The notes below the pieces were generated by a model. The model saw only the letters and a list, made by a program, of their open reading frames with translations. It was not told the DNA's origin and made no database searches. Shown here piece by piece: positions 43,864 through 54,565 of a DNA stretch of 64,000 nucleotides. Origin of the DNA: Perilla frutescens (Eukaryota; Streptophyta; Magnoliopsida; Lamiales; Lamiaceae). How positions within the stretch are numbered: position 1 is the stretch's first letter; the number at the start of each line of letters is the position of its first letter. The position numbers were made by a program, and so were the translations under genes. The stretch covers positions 13,479,501 through 13,543,500 of the forward strand of contig BRKX01000004.1 of NCBI GenBank assembly GCA_026008535.1, read 5' to 3'.

Positions 43864-43880
43864 CCCTCTCTGGTACTAAT
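43864..43880 (-). other. SIRE-like primer-binding site
   Basis: Just inside the LTR the minus strand reads ATTAGTACCAGAGAGGGTCG. Its TAGTACCAGAGAG resembles the TGGTATCAGAGC initiator-tRNA-Met site with a few changes. Confidence 0.5.
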
Positions 43881-44638
43881 TGAAGTTACATAAACTGGGC
43901 AGTCATGTTCAATATCATTTACATGTACATTGTAACGAACATATAAAGTCAGAATGATAATTTGAAAGCAAATAAATGGCATGAGGTTCATAACCCTATT
44001 CGATCAACTGATCTATGTCCAGGGGACTTTCCCAAGTCTGTGAGAAACAATTCACTACTCCATTGCAAGGTTACAAAGGCTATTACACGATGACCTCCCA
44101 TCACTCAATCTCTTTCCTACACACTACAACCTCTTTCAATGGACTGAATTGTAAGATCCCCTTACAACCTAGACTCCCTCTAGTTACCATAGAAAATCTC
44201 TCAAGAGACTCCTTTAAAAGTGTGAATGAAAGAATTTCAAACAAGGACTAGACACATAATGATCACAAAGATCAAACCTAGTCTACCCGAATACTATATG
44301 CTTTAAAGATGAAGTCTACCTCGAATAGAACTCGCTTCTTTCCTTCTTGATCTTCATCTTTGAACAAGGCATCTTCTATTCTAAAATGTCCATCTCAAAA
44401 AGGCAACTTCAACTCCTTGAAATCAGCTTGGCACGTCTCTTGGAAACTCTCTGAACAACCATGTGCATGATCATGTTCACGAACATGCTCAAGTATAGTT
44501 TTTAATCTTCAATCGGATTGGCATCGGAATGTTCATATCATAATGTCCAGAATATGGTCTTCAAACATGAAAAACTAAAACTTTTGTGTTCTTTGAATTG
44601 CCATAAAGATCATGACGATCTTAAATATTTTAGTGTAA
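43881..44638 (-). repeat. SIRE-like 5' LTR
   Basis: The + strand begins TGAAGTTACATAAACTGG and runs to about 44,638, where the Cop3 integrase frame starts. The first 350 bp recur at 34,611-34,955. It carries no coding capacity. The outer end is placed by where Cop3 similarity begins, so it is uncertain by about 10 bp. Confidence 0.7.
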
Positions 44639-46016
44639 ATGGCACTAACAAGGTCCTTTAAGGTAAAGGGGAATAGATGCGGTGATATGTTAGAATTGAT
44701 TCATTCTGATTTGTGTGGACCAATGTCCAATCAAGCCAGAGGGGGTTTCAAATATTTTATAACTTTCATTGACGATTATTTGAGATATGGATACATTTAC
44801 TTGTTGCGCCGCAAGTCTGAATATTTTGATAAATTCAAAGTATTTAAGATGAAAGTAGAGAAATGACAAGCTAAAAGTATCAAGTCAATACGATCTAATC
44901 ATGGTCGTGAGTACCTTTGTAGAGAATTCTTGAATTACTTATCGGAAAATGGGATTGTATTCTAGTCGACTGGTACTCCCCAACAGAATGGTGTAGCAGA
45001 GAGAGAGAAAGAGAACTCTTTTGGAAATGGTTAGATCTATGATGAGTTATTCAAAGTTGCCAGATTTGTTCTAGGGATATGCCTTCGAAATAGTTGAGTA
45101 CGTTCTAAACTTGGTACCTTCTAAATCAGTACCTAAAACTCCAATAGAAATGTGAACTGGTCAAAAGCCTAGTCTAAGACATGTTCAGATTTGGGGTTAT
45201 CCTGTACATGTGCTCAACAAGGATGCTGACAAGTTGGCACCTCATACAGAAGTATGACTATTTATAGGATATCCTAGAGGAACGAAAGGTGGCTTGTTTT
45301 ATAGTCTTAGAGATCAAAAGATCATTGTTAGTACCAATGCTCAATTTCTAGAACTATGTAATGAACCACAAGCTCATGAGTACGATCATTCTAGAAAAAT
45401 TAAGGGGAGAGATGCTTATTCATGTACCATCTATATAAGAGGAGATACCACAAGACACCGCACCATATGTTGCTTTTTGTACACCAGCGCCGGTATTAGC
45501 TCGTTGTAGTGGGAGTGTTGTTTGTCAACTCGATAGGTTCATGTTCGTAGGAGAATCTTTAGATTCTAGTGCACAAGAACCGGATCCCTGGACTTATGAT
45601 GATGCTATCCAGGATAAGGATGCAGATTCTTGGCAAATTGTAATGGAATCTGAAATGGAATCTATGGATTCTAACCAAGTGTGGGAGCTTGTAAAACTTC
45701 CTGAAGGGGTAAAATCCATTGAATGTAAATGGGTCTACAAACATAAGAGAGGATCTGACGAGAAGGTTGAAACCTTCAAATCTAGGCTTGTTGTGAAAGG
45801 TTATAGTTAAAAGGAAGAAATTGACTGTGAGGAGACCTTTTCGCCAGTAGCCATGCTTAAGTCAATTTGAACTCTCTTGTCTATAGCTACACATTTGGAC
45901 TATGAGGTTTGGAAAATGGATGTGAAGACAACTTTCCTGAATGGAAGTCTTGAAGAAAACATCAATATGCGGCAACTGAAGGAATTCATTACGAAAGGTC
46001 AAGAGTATCTTGTATG
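44639..46016 (+). pseudogene. Cop3 integrase and RT N-terminus (copia)
   Basis: Open at 44,639-44,866: LELIHSDLCGPMSNQARGGF and FIDDYLRYGYIYLLRRKSEY. Then a TGA is followed by IRSNHGREYL (the second catalytic Asp replaced by Asn) and TPQQNGVAERE, shifted by an extra GA. Further stops lie at SKLPDLF-TAG and in IEM-TGA-TGQKPSL. The RT start DSWQIVMESEMESMDSNQVW and GVKSIECKWVYKHKRGSDEK is open at 45,541-45,810, then TAA. The fragment goes on to TTFLNGSLEENINM and EYLVC, where a family-B LTR cuts it at 46,017. Its sequence is more diverged than that of Cop1, Cop2 and CopB. Confidence 0.82.
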
Positions 46017-47202
46017 TGTTGGGGTTTTTTCGAATTGAACCACCGCAGGATCTAATTGGATGTTCATTAATCCCAATGTCATGTAGATCATAATTTTATA
46101 CAGCACATATTTTTTAATTAACCGAGTTCAATTAACATGCATAGCCAGTTTAATCGATTCTACTAAAGAGAAAACATAGAGATCGAAAAACGACTTACAA
46201 ATTAAACGACAGGTTGAGGAAGGGATTAAAGATCTAATCTTGTTGTTGTATATATGAAATTGGCAGCCCACTGTGATATTCCATTCCTTGATTTTCTGTT
46301 GTATTCCCAGACTGAATCTAGTTTCAGGGTGGGCTGAAATCTACAAGATCGGTATGGAATCTGTGGAGATAAAGAGAACACAAGAACAACTGATGTCTAA
46401 TCATAAAATTTCGTCCCCCACCCTCTTATATATAAGGGGGTGGGCGAAATTTCAGTGTGCTAACCCTACTAGGTTTGGGCCTCTATCTCTTTTTCCATCT
46501 CCAGTCCATTAAAGTCATATTGGGCTACAACAGGGATCTAGAAGAATATTAAGTTGGCCTGTTAATTTATTTAATTTCCAATATCCAATAAACTTAGGAT
46601 ATTATTAAATAAATTAAGTATTATTTTTATTCCACTAGAGAAATAATATTGACCTACCAATTTAATACATATTTCTGAATATGCTTTCTTCTTTAATCTA
46701 ACCATTCCTCGTGTTTAAGATATAATTCCCATTAATTAATTATGTAAGCTTCTGACATCTATAATTAATTAATATCTTATCCTTGAGTAGTACCACACAA
46801 GCTTGACTCATGTACGGAATAAATTCCACCTGCAGGGTTTCAACATGAACTTGTGTTTCCTCAAGAGAACACCATCAACCTGGCGCACCAGGACACGGTG
46901 CCCCTACGTATTGTACGACCCATCATAAATGTAAATGTTACAACCCAGGATATCGAGATTATTGATCCTATGAAAGAATCTCACCCTTTGATAAATCAAA
47001 GCTACAAACACTACACGTATATGTCCATTAACATATAGGGGTTAAGAACCCGAACTCTGTGGATTCTTATTCTCTCATTTAAGGTCAGAATAGAGAATAG
47101 AATCCTAAGTAGATCCTCCTCAATACACTTGACCATTTATTAGAATAATCAATTAGTCAAGACAAACTAACTATGAGACTATTCTAAGACGTACCGATAG
47201 CA
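46017..47202 (-). repeat. Family-B copia LTR, truncated (3' LTR of Cop4)
   Basis: Starts TGTTGGGGTTTTTTCGAATTG, as at 4,502, and matches it to GACGTACCGATAG, about 1.19 kb. The last 230 bp, the purine tract and the RNase H of the element are missing. Palindrome at 46,879-46,892. GTATG at 46,012-46,016 may be its target-site copy. Confidence 0.82.
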
Positions 47203-48042
47203 GAAGGTAGTATACTTGGATGGAGATGATGTTGTTGGGAAGGTAGTATACTTGGATGATGCAGAAGGTGATTTACAAACAATAGGAAGTTCTACAACTG
47301 TTGAGCAGGTTGTGAAAGTTACTGGGGAGTCCACAGCAATGGAGACACAACCTGAAGATGAAGTTGTGCCCGTGAAGGTTGTTGAAGACCAATCTGTGCC
47401 AGTGAAGGTTGTTGAAGAGCAAGTTGTGGCTGTGAAGGTTGTTTACTATGTGCATGTTTTATTTAGGAAATTTCAACTCTGAAGCAACACAGCCTCAACT
47501 TGAGAAAGAGAGTGCAGCTGCACAGAAGGATGCTCAACCATCTACTCAGTTTGAGGAGGAGATGACACAACATAACTGTCCTCATTCAACCCAAGAAGAT
47601 AATGCAACTCAAATAGAAGGTGTTCCAGTATGTTGCCAACTACAAAGCAAGAAAGAAAAATGCTTGTAAGATCATTATCATTTTCTTCTTATTATCTCAG
47701 TTTAATGACTTTAATTCTCTGCACATATTTTCATGTACTTAATTAGGCAAGAAAGAGACCTAAGTTTGCTAACAACCCTGTGGATGATGGTCCTACTCAA
47801 GAGAAGTCAACAACTTACACCATTTCAAGTGAAATTAATGTTGTGCAATCTTCTGCTAGGGAGCCTCTTGTCTCCCAACCTTCTGCTGGTTTTCATAGCC
47901 AAAAGTTCATAGGGGGTTCTTCAGCTACTGCAAATCAACCTTAAGAAATAGATTCCATGAGAGTGGTCACCAAAGGAGGTAAAAATTTTGTGCATGCTTC
48001 AAGCTTGAGCGCTGCAGCACATAAGAAGATGAAGAACAGATA
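47203..48042 (+). pseudogene. Spliced tail of an unidentified gene, possibly MULE transposase
   Basis: Two exon-like frames. The first (47,216-47,666) has Val/Lys-rich tandem units (VPVKVVEDQSVPVKVVEEQ, unit about 30 nt) and, after a shift near 47,478, an acidic/Gln-rich stretch (SEATQPQLEKESAAAQKDAQ). A donor ATGCTT/GTAAGA is near 47,667 and an acceptor TTAATTAG near 47,747. They join to ARKRPKFANNPVDDGPTQ, REPLVSQPSAGF and VVTKGGKNFVHASSLSAAAH, ending AHKKMKNR-TAA at about 48,040 with one TAA inside. Low-complexity basic tails like this end many plant Mutator-like transposases, and the right flank looks like a MULE terminus. No transposase core is present, so the identity is tentative. Confidence 0.35.
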
Positions 48043-48476
48043 AGATTTCAGGCTTCATTTAGTGTTTTTGGTTTAATTTGATGTTTTTGAAAAATTAACT
48101 TGTTAACTCTGAAAAGCCATGTGTTTGACTTCATGTTTTTGAACAAATACTCTGCCATAATCTTGCCAATCATGTCAGCCTTATTTATTGCATTTTTTGT
48201 GGGTTGATAGTTGTAGTCTGGCTCTGAAAATATGAAGCTGTAATGGTATTCAGTTGGTTTTTGCTAATTGTTGTTGTTCTGATTCAGTGAAGCTGGTTTT
48301 TGATTAATTGTTATTGATAATTGTAGTAATGCTATTCACAGTTAGTTTTTTTATTAATAGTTATTGCTCTGATTTAGTGAAGCTAGTGTTTTGTTGGGAA
48401 AATTTGCTCATTGGCATATATATTGCAATAATATGATTCTACATTGTACATCTTACATATTGGACAACCACAACAT

Positions 48477-48866
48477 TCATTTGAGGAAAACAGCTACTGC
48501 ATAAAACATTAACACTAGAAACATCACTTTTCCCAACTTTCTGATTTTTACCACATCTGCAGCCATTTTCTTCGTATCTTCAGCCATTTGCATCATACAT
48601 TCAGCCATAATCTTCATATCATCAGCTATGTCTTCAGTTGACATCTTCACCTTTGAGCTGTGGGACTCCCCTGAGTTGTCTTGTGATGGACACTCATCAA
48701 CCTATCTGAAAAACGTGCAATCCCCGCGTAGTGAAGCAGGACACGTATAAAAAAACCTACATTTACTATGTGCACGATTGGAAACATATGCTCGCACTGG
48801 CTTCTAAAAGTCACACATTAAAAAAAATTTGCTGTTGTTCGCTCTGCTTGAAGATGCAGCAGACAT
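48477..48866 (-). pseudogene. GRF zinc-finger small protein with coiled coil and C-terminal membrane segment
   Basis: One 130-codon frame from ATG at 48,866 to TGA at 48,477 with two internal TAGs and no shift. The Ser-rich start MSAASSSSRANN is followed by the GRF-type zinc-finger pattern: MCDF-stop-KPVRAYVSN, CRFFYTCP, DCTFFR-stop-VDE. The second TAG stands where the family has the Trp of F-x-W. The first could have been CAG. Next come the heptad-like STEDIADDMKIMAECMMQMA and DTKKMAADVVKIRKLGK, then a hydrophobic end VMFLVLMFYAVAVFLK. This architecture (GRF finger, coiled coil, terminal TM) is a widespread plant small-protein family. It is convergent with the frame at 47,203-48,042. One Cys of the finger (CDC to CDF) is lost. 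Confidence 0.65.
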
Positions 48867-49249
48867 GGTGTTGTTAATTTGGAGGAGAATTTTCTTTTTT
48901 TTTGTTTAAATTCTTGTAATTTTGGAATTGGTGTGTAGGTATATATATATATATATATATGTAGGTATATGGCATAAATGTCTTCCAAAAGTTGGATATT
49001 TTTGGTTCAAAGCGGTTGAATTTTCCCTCCAATTCACAAGAATTCCCTCCAGATCATTGTTTTGCATAATATTGTGTATGAGGTTAAAATTGCTCATCGT
49101 TTGGGACTAAAATTGCATGCCAACTTAACGGAAAACGTGACGTAAGGACTATTTTAGCATACCGTGGTCCAATGGGACCAAATTAGCTTAGTTTGGGACC
49201 AAAATGAAACGGGAGCGTGCTTTGTGGGACCATTTCTGCAATTTTCTCC
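48867..49249 (-). repeat. Putative DNA-transposon terminal region
   Basis: The end at 49,249 reads, inward on the minus strand, GGAGAAAATTGCAGAAATGG, and GGGACCA/GGGACTA recurs about four times. It interrupts the Cop4 frame immediately after CTKP codons. AGGTTTAGT at 49,250-49,258 would be a 9-bp target copy, the length used by Mutator-like elements. The other terminus is not preserved. A (TA) microsatellite of about 11 units lies at 48,939-48,960. Confidence 0.4.
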
Positions 49250-50029
49250 AGGTTTAGTGCATAGCATAGCATACATAAGGCTTCCCACAACCGAAGCATA
49301 TGGGACGCCTTTCATCTCATCTATCTCAGTCTGTGTGTGGGGACACATATCCTTGGATAGATGAATTCCATGCCTGAAAGGTATAAAACCTTTCTTGGAA
49401 TCCTTCATGTTAAACCTAGCTAGCACTGTGTCGATATATGTCGCCTGGGATAAGCACAACATCCTTTTCTGGCAATCTTGAATTATCTTGATGCCAAGGA
49501 CGTGTCCAGCTTCTCCTAGATCTTTCATATCGAACTGCTTGGAAAACCACACCCTTATGTTAGATAATACTTTCTTACTGTTTCCAATAAATAAGATATC
49601 ATCAACATATAGCACGAGAAAATCCACCACATTTTCGTCACTCTTCTTGTACACACAGCTCTCGTCCGGACATTGCATGAATCCATATGATTGGATAACC
49701 TCATCAAACCAGATGTTCCAAGACCTTGACACCTGCTTAAGTCCATAAATGGATCTCTTAAGCTTGCACACTAAGTGCTCTTGGCCTTTAGCAATGAAAC
49801 CCTCTGATTGCTTCATGTGGATGTTTTCCTCAAGACTTCCATTCAGGAAAGCTGTCTTGACATCCATCTGCCAAATCTCATAATCCAAATGAGCGGCTAT
49901 AGACAAGAGAAACTGGATTGACTTAAGCATGGCTACTGGTGAAAAGATTTCCTCATAATCGATCCCTTCTTTCTGAGTGTACCCTTTCACCACCAATCTT
50001 GCCCTGAAGGTTTCAACCTTCCCGTCAGC
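49250..50029 (-). pseudogene. Cop4 reverse transcriptase (family B)
   Basis: Open from 49,996 down to the transposon junction. KGYTQKEGIDYEEIFSPVAM, QMDVKTAFLNGSLEENIHMK, RSIYGLKQVSRSWNIWFDEV, active site LYVDDILFIGN (49,598-49,609), KQFDMKDLGEAGHVLGIKI and FIPFRHGIHLSKDM. This is the best preserved RT palm in the window. The frame ends at YAMLCTKP where the DNA-transposon-like terminus joins. A TGA just upstream, at about 50,027-50,029, separates it from its N-terminal part. Confidence 0.88.
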
Positions 50030-50575
50030 TCATCTCTTGCATTTGTAAACCCACTTACACCCAATGGGTTTTACCCCATCTTGTGGTTCTATAAGCTCCC
50101 AGACTTGATTGTGATCCATAGATCCAATCTCAGACTCCATTGCAATTTTCCAAGAATCTGCATCTTTATCTTTGATCGCTTCGTCGTAGGTTCTGTGATC
50201 CAATTCATTTAGTCCTTTAGGGAAATCCGAAGATTCACCCAAACCAATGAATCTTTCAGGTTGGCGTACAACCCTCCCACTGTGACAAGGTAATTTCTGT
50301 ACTTCTGTGACACGTTGTGCCGTAATTTGTGGTTCATCTTCTTGTACTGTTGGTGCCGGATTCGAATTTTCCCCTCGAAGTTCCTCGAGTACTATCTCAC
50401 TTCTTGGCTTGTAATTTATTAAATAGTCCTCCTCTAAGAATCGAGCATTGGTACTCATAATGATCTTCTGATCCTTAGGATTATAAAATAAACCACCTTT
50501 CGTTCCTTTGGGATATCCAACAAATAGTCTAACATCCATACGTGGTGCCAGCTTATCAGCTTCCTTATCCAGCAC
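50030..50575 (-). pseudogene. Cop4 integrase C-terminus to RT N-terminus
   Basis: Open for 181 codons: LFVGYPKGTKGGLFYNPKDQ, FLEEDYLINYKPRSEIVLEE, the acidic linker with PTVQEDEPQITAQRVTEVQK, then SWKIAMESEIGSMDHNQVWE and GCKWVYKCKR. The Arg codon after VLEEL that is TGA in CopB (7,761) and Cop2 (36,028) is intact here. Confidence 0.87.
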
Positions 50576-51270
50576 ATGTGCTAGACTACCCTAAGACTGG
50601 GCTTTCGTCCAGTCCAAAGTTCTGTGGGCATAGATGGGACTGATTTTGATGGAACCATGTTAAGAATATAGGCTACCATTTCCAAGGCATATCCCCATAA
50701 CAAAATGGGCAGATCTGAATAGCTCATCATCGATCTAACCATCTCTAACAATTTTCTGTTCCTTCTCTCTGCCACGCCGTTCTGCTGTGGCGTTCCCGGC
50801 GCAGTCAACTGGGATGTAATCCCATTCTCTGCCAAGTAGTCCCTAAATTCATTCGAGAGGTACTCACCACCATGATCAGACCGTAGTGATTTGATACTTT
50901 TACCTGTACGTTTTTTCACTTCCGCTCTGAATTCTTTGAAAGTCTCAAAAGATTCTGACTTGCGGCGTAACAGGTACATGTATCCATACCTTGAGTAATC
51001 ATCAATGAACATGATGAAATACTCATACCCTCCTCGAGCCTGAACTGACATAGGGCCACATAAGTCAGAGTGAATCAAATCTAATACCTCTTCAGATCTA
51101 TTCCCTTTATCCTTAAAAGGTTGCTTGGTCATTTTACCTTCCAAACCGGATTCATACAAAAGGAACGATTCTAGGACCAATGAAGACAAGGGCCCATTGT
51201 TTACTAGTCTTTGTATCCGTTTAAGGTTAATGTGGCCAAGCCTAAGATGCCAAAGATAGGTTTGATTCAT
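50576..51270 (-). pseudogene. Cop4 integrase
   Basis: Open for 229 codons. NQTYLWHLRLGHINLKRIQR, DLIHSDLCGPMSVQARGGYE (Gln intact where CopB has TAG), MFIDDYSRYGYMYLLRRKSE, SLRSDHGGEYLS and PQQNGVAERRNRKLLEMV. All DDE residues are present. At 50,576-50,600 a short deletion removes the LGHxxIWGS block and shifts the frame. Confidence 0.88.
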
Positions 51271-51791
51271 TTCCGAAAATTCTTTTCATTTGTTAGGGTT
51301 TATGACCGATGTATTCAGTAAATGCATTTGCGTAGTGTTTTCCATAGGATTAAGTAAATAAAGATGTTCATCCAATGTGCCAGAACAGATAAAATGTTTA
51401 CCACTAAAGATAACAACCTTGTTATCAAAAGAAACTGAATATGCATCCATAAAAAGTTTAGAAACTGAAATCAAGTTTCACCTAAAACCAGGCACATAAA
51501 GACAATCCTTTAAAACTAAAATCCTATCACTACTAAAAAATAAGGTTATGTCTCCCACTGCAACTGCCGCCACTTTTGTAGCATTGCCCATGTAGACTGA
51601 AATCTCTCATCACTCAGCTGTCTTTTTACCAGGAACCTCTGTAAAGACATGCAAACATGATCAGTAGCTCCAGTATCTACTACCCATGACTGAGTAGAAC
51701 AAGTAGCTAAGAGATTGAGACGTACCCTTCTTCTTCTTCTTGTTAGGACAATCCGCCTTCTAGTGACCTGGCTGGCCGCACTTGAAACACT
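51271..51791 (-). pseudogene. Cop4 protease and gag end
   Basis: The open parts ISVSKLFMDAYSVSFDNKVV (51,474-51,286) and CSTQSWVVDTGATDHVCMSL (51,800-51,546) include an intact DTGA active site. A TGA at about 51,271-51,285 (NK-stop-KE) and one at about 51,478 (FR-stop-NLIS) both sit where CopB has CGA. The gag zinc knuckle is cut at CFKCG by the junction at 51,791. A stretch that links knuckle and protease in CopB (SLVFETCLAT) is partly deleted. Confidence 0.8.
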
Positions 51792-52653
51792 CTTAAACAC
51801 AGAGATAGAGAGTTGCAGAGAAAAACACAGAGAGCAAGACCAAGAGATTCAAGCCAAGCAAGAATAGAGACAGAATAATTACTTTCGGGTTTTATTTATC
51901 TTTATTTATCTTGGACATGGGTTCTTGTTGGATTTTAGTTTTCTATATTTATATGGATAGCTAAACCCTAGTTTTCTAGGGTTGGATGATGAATTATTTA
52001 TGAAGTTTATTTTATTGGTTTTATCATATTTCCTATGACTTTATCTTGATCTTTGATTACTCTTGTTTTTATCTATATTGTTTAACTGATCACTAAATGA
52101 TACAATTTGATGTGTTAATTCATAAATTGAGAGAGGAGTTTTAACACGTGATCTGGAGTAATTAACTCATTAATCAATAACACTCGAGAGGGTTGAAGTT
52201 AATTGAGAGAATAATAGACCCTGGGAGCCATTAGGAGTGGCATGCTAGGCATTGAACGGAGACGTTAATACTAGTTGTGTGATCCACGCTTTAGGCACTT
52301 CGAGAGAAGGTTTAAGGTATAATTGTGGTTGTTCTAGCTAGATTTAAGTCCCTACATAGGTGTGTAATGAAACAAGTAAATAAATGGATTAGATAAGGAT
52401 TCTCCAACTCTAGAATTCGTCTTTCTCCGTTGTTTCTTCTTTACTCTTTCTTCTCTGTGTTTCCATTTATATTATATGTTTAAGTACTTTAATTAGTTCA
52501 AGCACTTTAATCAGTTGTCTAGATAGCATTTAGGAGTTAAGTTCTAGTACTTAGTTAGTTAAATATTAAATCTCTGTGGATACGACCTTGTTCACCGCTA
52601 TCCTATAAGCCTCGCTGTACACTTGCAGTTTAGGTGAAAATAAATACCGAACA
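51792..52653 (+). repeat. Athila/Tat-like LTR fragment (R-U5 part)
   Basis: 862 bp with no coding capacity. It starts CTTAAACACAGAGATAGAGAG and ends with TCTCTGTGGATACGACCTTG ... CACTTGCAGTTTAGGTGAAAATAAATACCGAACA. The end phrase is of the kind that closes Athila/Tat LTRs and is also seen, reversed, at 54,566-54,650. The promoter half is missing. It separates the Cop4 gag from the Cop3 RNase H tail. Confidence 0.5.
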
Positions 52654-52808
52654 ACCATCTTATACGAGAAATCATAAAGAGAGGAGATGTTGTTGTGATA
52701 AAGATTTCATCATTAGACAACCTAGCAGACCTATTCATGAAGAGCTTTCTAGCTAAGACTTTTGATAGTCACGTGGAGGAAATGGGAGTTCGAATCATGG
52801 CAGCATAG
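52654..52808 (+). pseudogene. Cop3 RNase H C-terminus
   Basis: HLIREIIKRGDVVVIKISSL and DNLADLFMKSFLAKTFDSHV, ending MGVRIMAA-TAG. It corresponds to the last 50 residues of RNase H in Cop2 and CopB. As orientation, divergence and the 3' LTR that follows fit, it is probably the far end of the copia interrupted at 46,017. Confidence 0.75.
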
Positions 52809-52811
52809 CTT

Positions 52812-52890
52812 TTAGTATAAGTGGGAGAAATTGTACTATTTATTCAGTAGTATACTTAAAAGTAAATACTTTGAGTATAAAGTGGGAGAT
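52812..52890 (+). other. Cop3 duplicated polypurine tract
   Basis: Two tract-like copies: TTAGTATAAGTGGGAGAAATTG (about 52,812-52,833) and GAGTATAAAGTGGGAGAT (52,873-52,890). The second abuts the LTR. Cop2 and CopB have one. Confidence 0.6.
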
Positions 52891-54175
52891 TGTTAGGTTT
52901 TATACTAAAACAGTTTGCTTTTTGTATATACCTTATTTTCTTATTTTGAATGAGAATAAACAGTCACTAATATTGCATTTATAATGTTATTTAATTTAAG
53001 CAATATCGTCATTTACTTAATATTGAAGATAATATGGTGTGTACAATGCACACGGAATAGCATATCATTGGTTTCTTATTAAGTATGAGAATGTTCACAA
53101 CCTAGATGGAAGTAGACGAACCATCAGTATAGTTGTAGTATAATTTGGAATCAGTCTATCTTGACTATGAAATTATACCAGTACATTTTGGTAATGTATT
53201 GAACTGGATTGTAGTGAGATAATTCTAATGGACTGACAGACATTAGAATATAGATCTTGGATACTCATGGTTCTTAATCGCTATATAATAGTAGACATGT
53301 TTATTTTAATGTTTACTGCTTTGATTTATCAATGGGTGAGATTCTGATTAAAGAATCAATAAGTCCATAAATTAGGTAGTGACATTACTATAATCGATGG
53401 GTTACTAATTATAGAAGTAATATGTGACCTGGTACACCGGGTTAATGATGTCCCCTGAGGAGCTCAAAAAGGATTATTATGTTAAACCCTGCAGGTGGAT
53501 TTATATCCGACATAATAATAAAAGTTGAGTGGTACTGTTCATGGATAAGAAATTAATTAATTCAATTGTCAGTATATTGTAATTAATTAATGGACATTCA
53601 ATATCTTAAACATTGGGAATTAATTAACTTGAAGGAGCCATATCCGTAATTATGGAATTAGGGCGGTAGTGCAGTACTAATTCTTTAGTTGACTGAATTA
53701 ATACTAATGGGCTTAAGTTATGTCTGGGCTTGACATGGAGAACTTAAGGCCTGTTGGTGGCCCAACCCTAATTCTCCTTCTAGATCTATGTTATAGCCTA
53801 TTTATACTAGTTGAAGAGAGATGAAAACGCAAGCCACTAATACTGAAGTTTTCAAAAATTGCAACTCCAAATATCTGTGGAATTTTCATCTACTTTAGAG
53901 TTAGGGTTTCTCGGTCTAATTCTCTTCAAGGTCTAGAGGATCATCGATCACACGACGTCTGGATCAACAGGAAGGTCACACAGCAGGAGATCGAGAAGTC
54001 TGTGCAATCGTGATCAAAGAAGTTGATGCAGTAGCTGTTCTACATCAATTCTACCCCACATCAAATTCATCCGTTTTCCTAAATAATTCGATAACCTCTG
54101 TTTTTCCGCTGCGTATGAGGTTAAGATTCGAATATATCATGTAGTGGATGTTGATTGATTATGATCAAATTATTT
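52891..54175 (+). repeat. Copia LTR family C (3' LTR of Cop3), truncated
   Basis: Starts TGTTAGGTTTTATACTAAAACAG. It has the same layout as LTRs A and B: the GACCTGGTACACCGGGTTAATGATGTCCC block near 53,428 and TAATTAATTA pairs near 53,552-53,592. It ends without a clear CA terminus near 54,175, where the minus-strand Ale-like fragment begins. Confidence 0.78.
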
Positions 54176-54565
54176 TATTCAAACGAGCACCAATATCATG
54201 TTTACCATATGAAAGAGGTACCAAATCCCAAGTATCGGTGCGAGATAAAGCATTGAGCTCATTAGCCATAGCTTGTTTCCATAAAAGGTCAAGAGTGGCT
54301 TCTTTATAGGATGTGGGCTCAGAAAGGTTGTGAATTGAGGATAGAAAAGAAGTGAAAGCATGTGAGTAAGAAGATTAAGAAAAATTAGGTTTTTGAGTAG
54401 ACTTAGAAGACGTATGGAACTACGAAGAGTGGGATCCACTATCTCAGAATGTGGAGAGGACGCCATAATATTATTAGGAGCATCATGCATAATACCTGCA
54501 GGGTTAGTTTCTGTGTCACTAGCAAAAGCATCAGCATTAACAAGGTCGGATCGAGACATGATCAT
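54176..54565 (-). pseudogene. Ale/Retrofit-like copia RT start, fragment
   Basis: The minus strand reads LWKQAMANELNALSRTDTWDLVPL, the RT N-terminal block of a different copia lineage. It is preceded by a Ser/Pro-rich linker (STLKSTQKPNFS region) and PAGIMHDAPNNIMASSPHSE. Several shifts. It probably belongs with 55,981-57,155, being separated by the solo LTR. Confidence 0.6.

Noticed and set aside
47216..47482. Val-rich tandem frame as a host structural protein
   Set aside because: Short repeat units without signal peptide or known domain; better treated as part of the degraded spliced tail.
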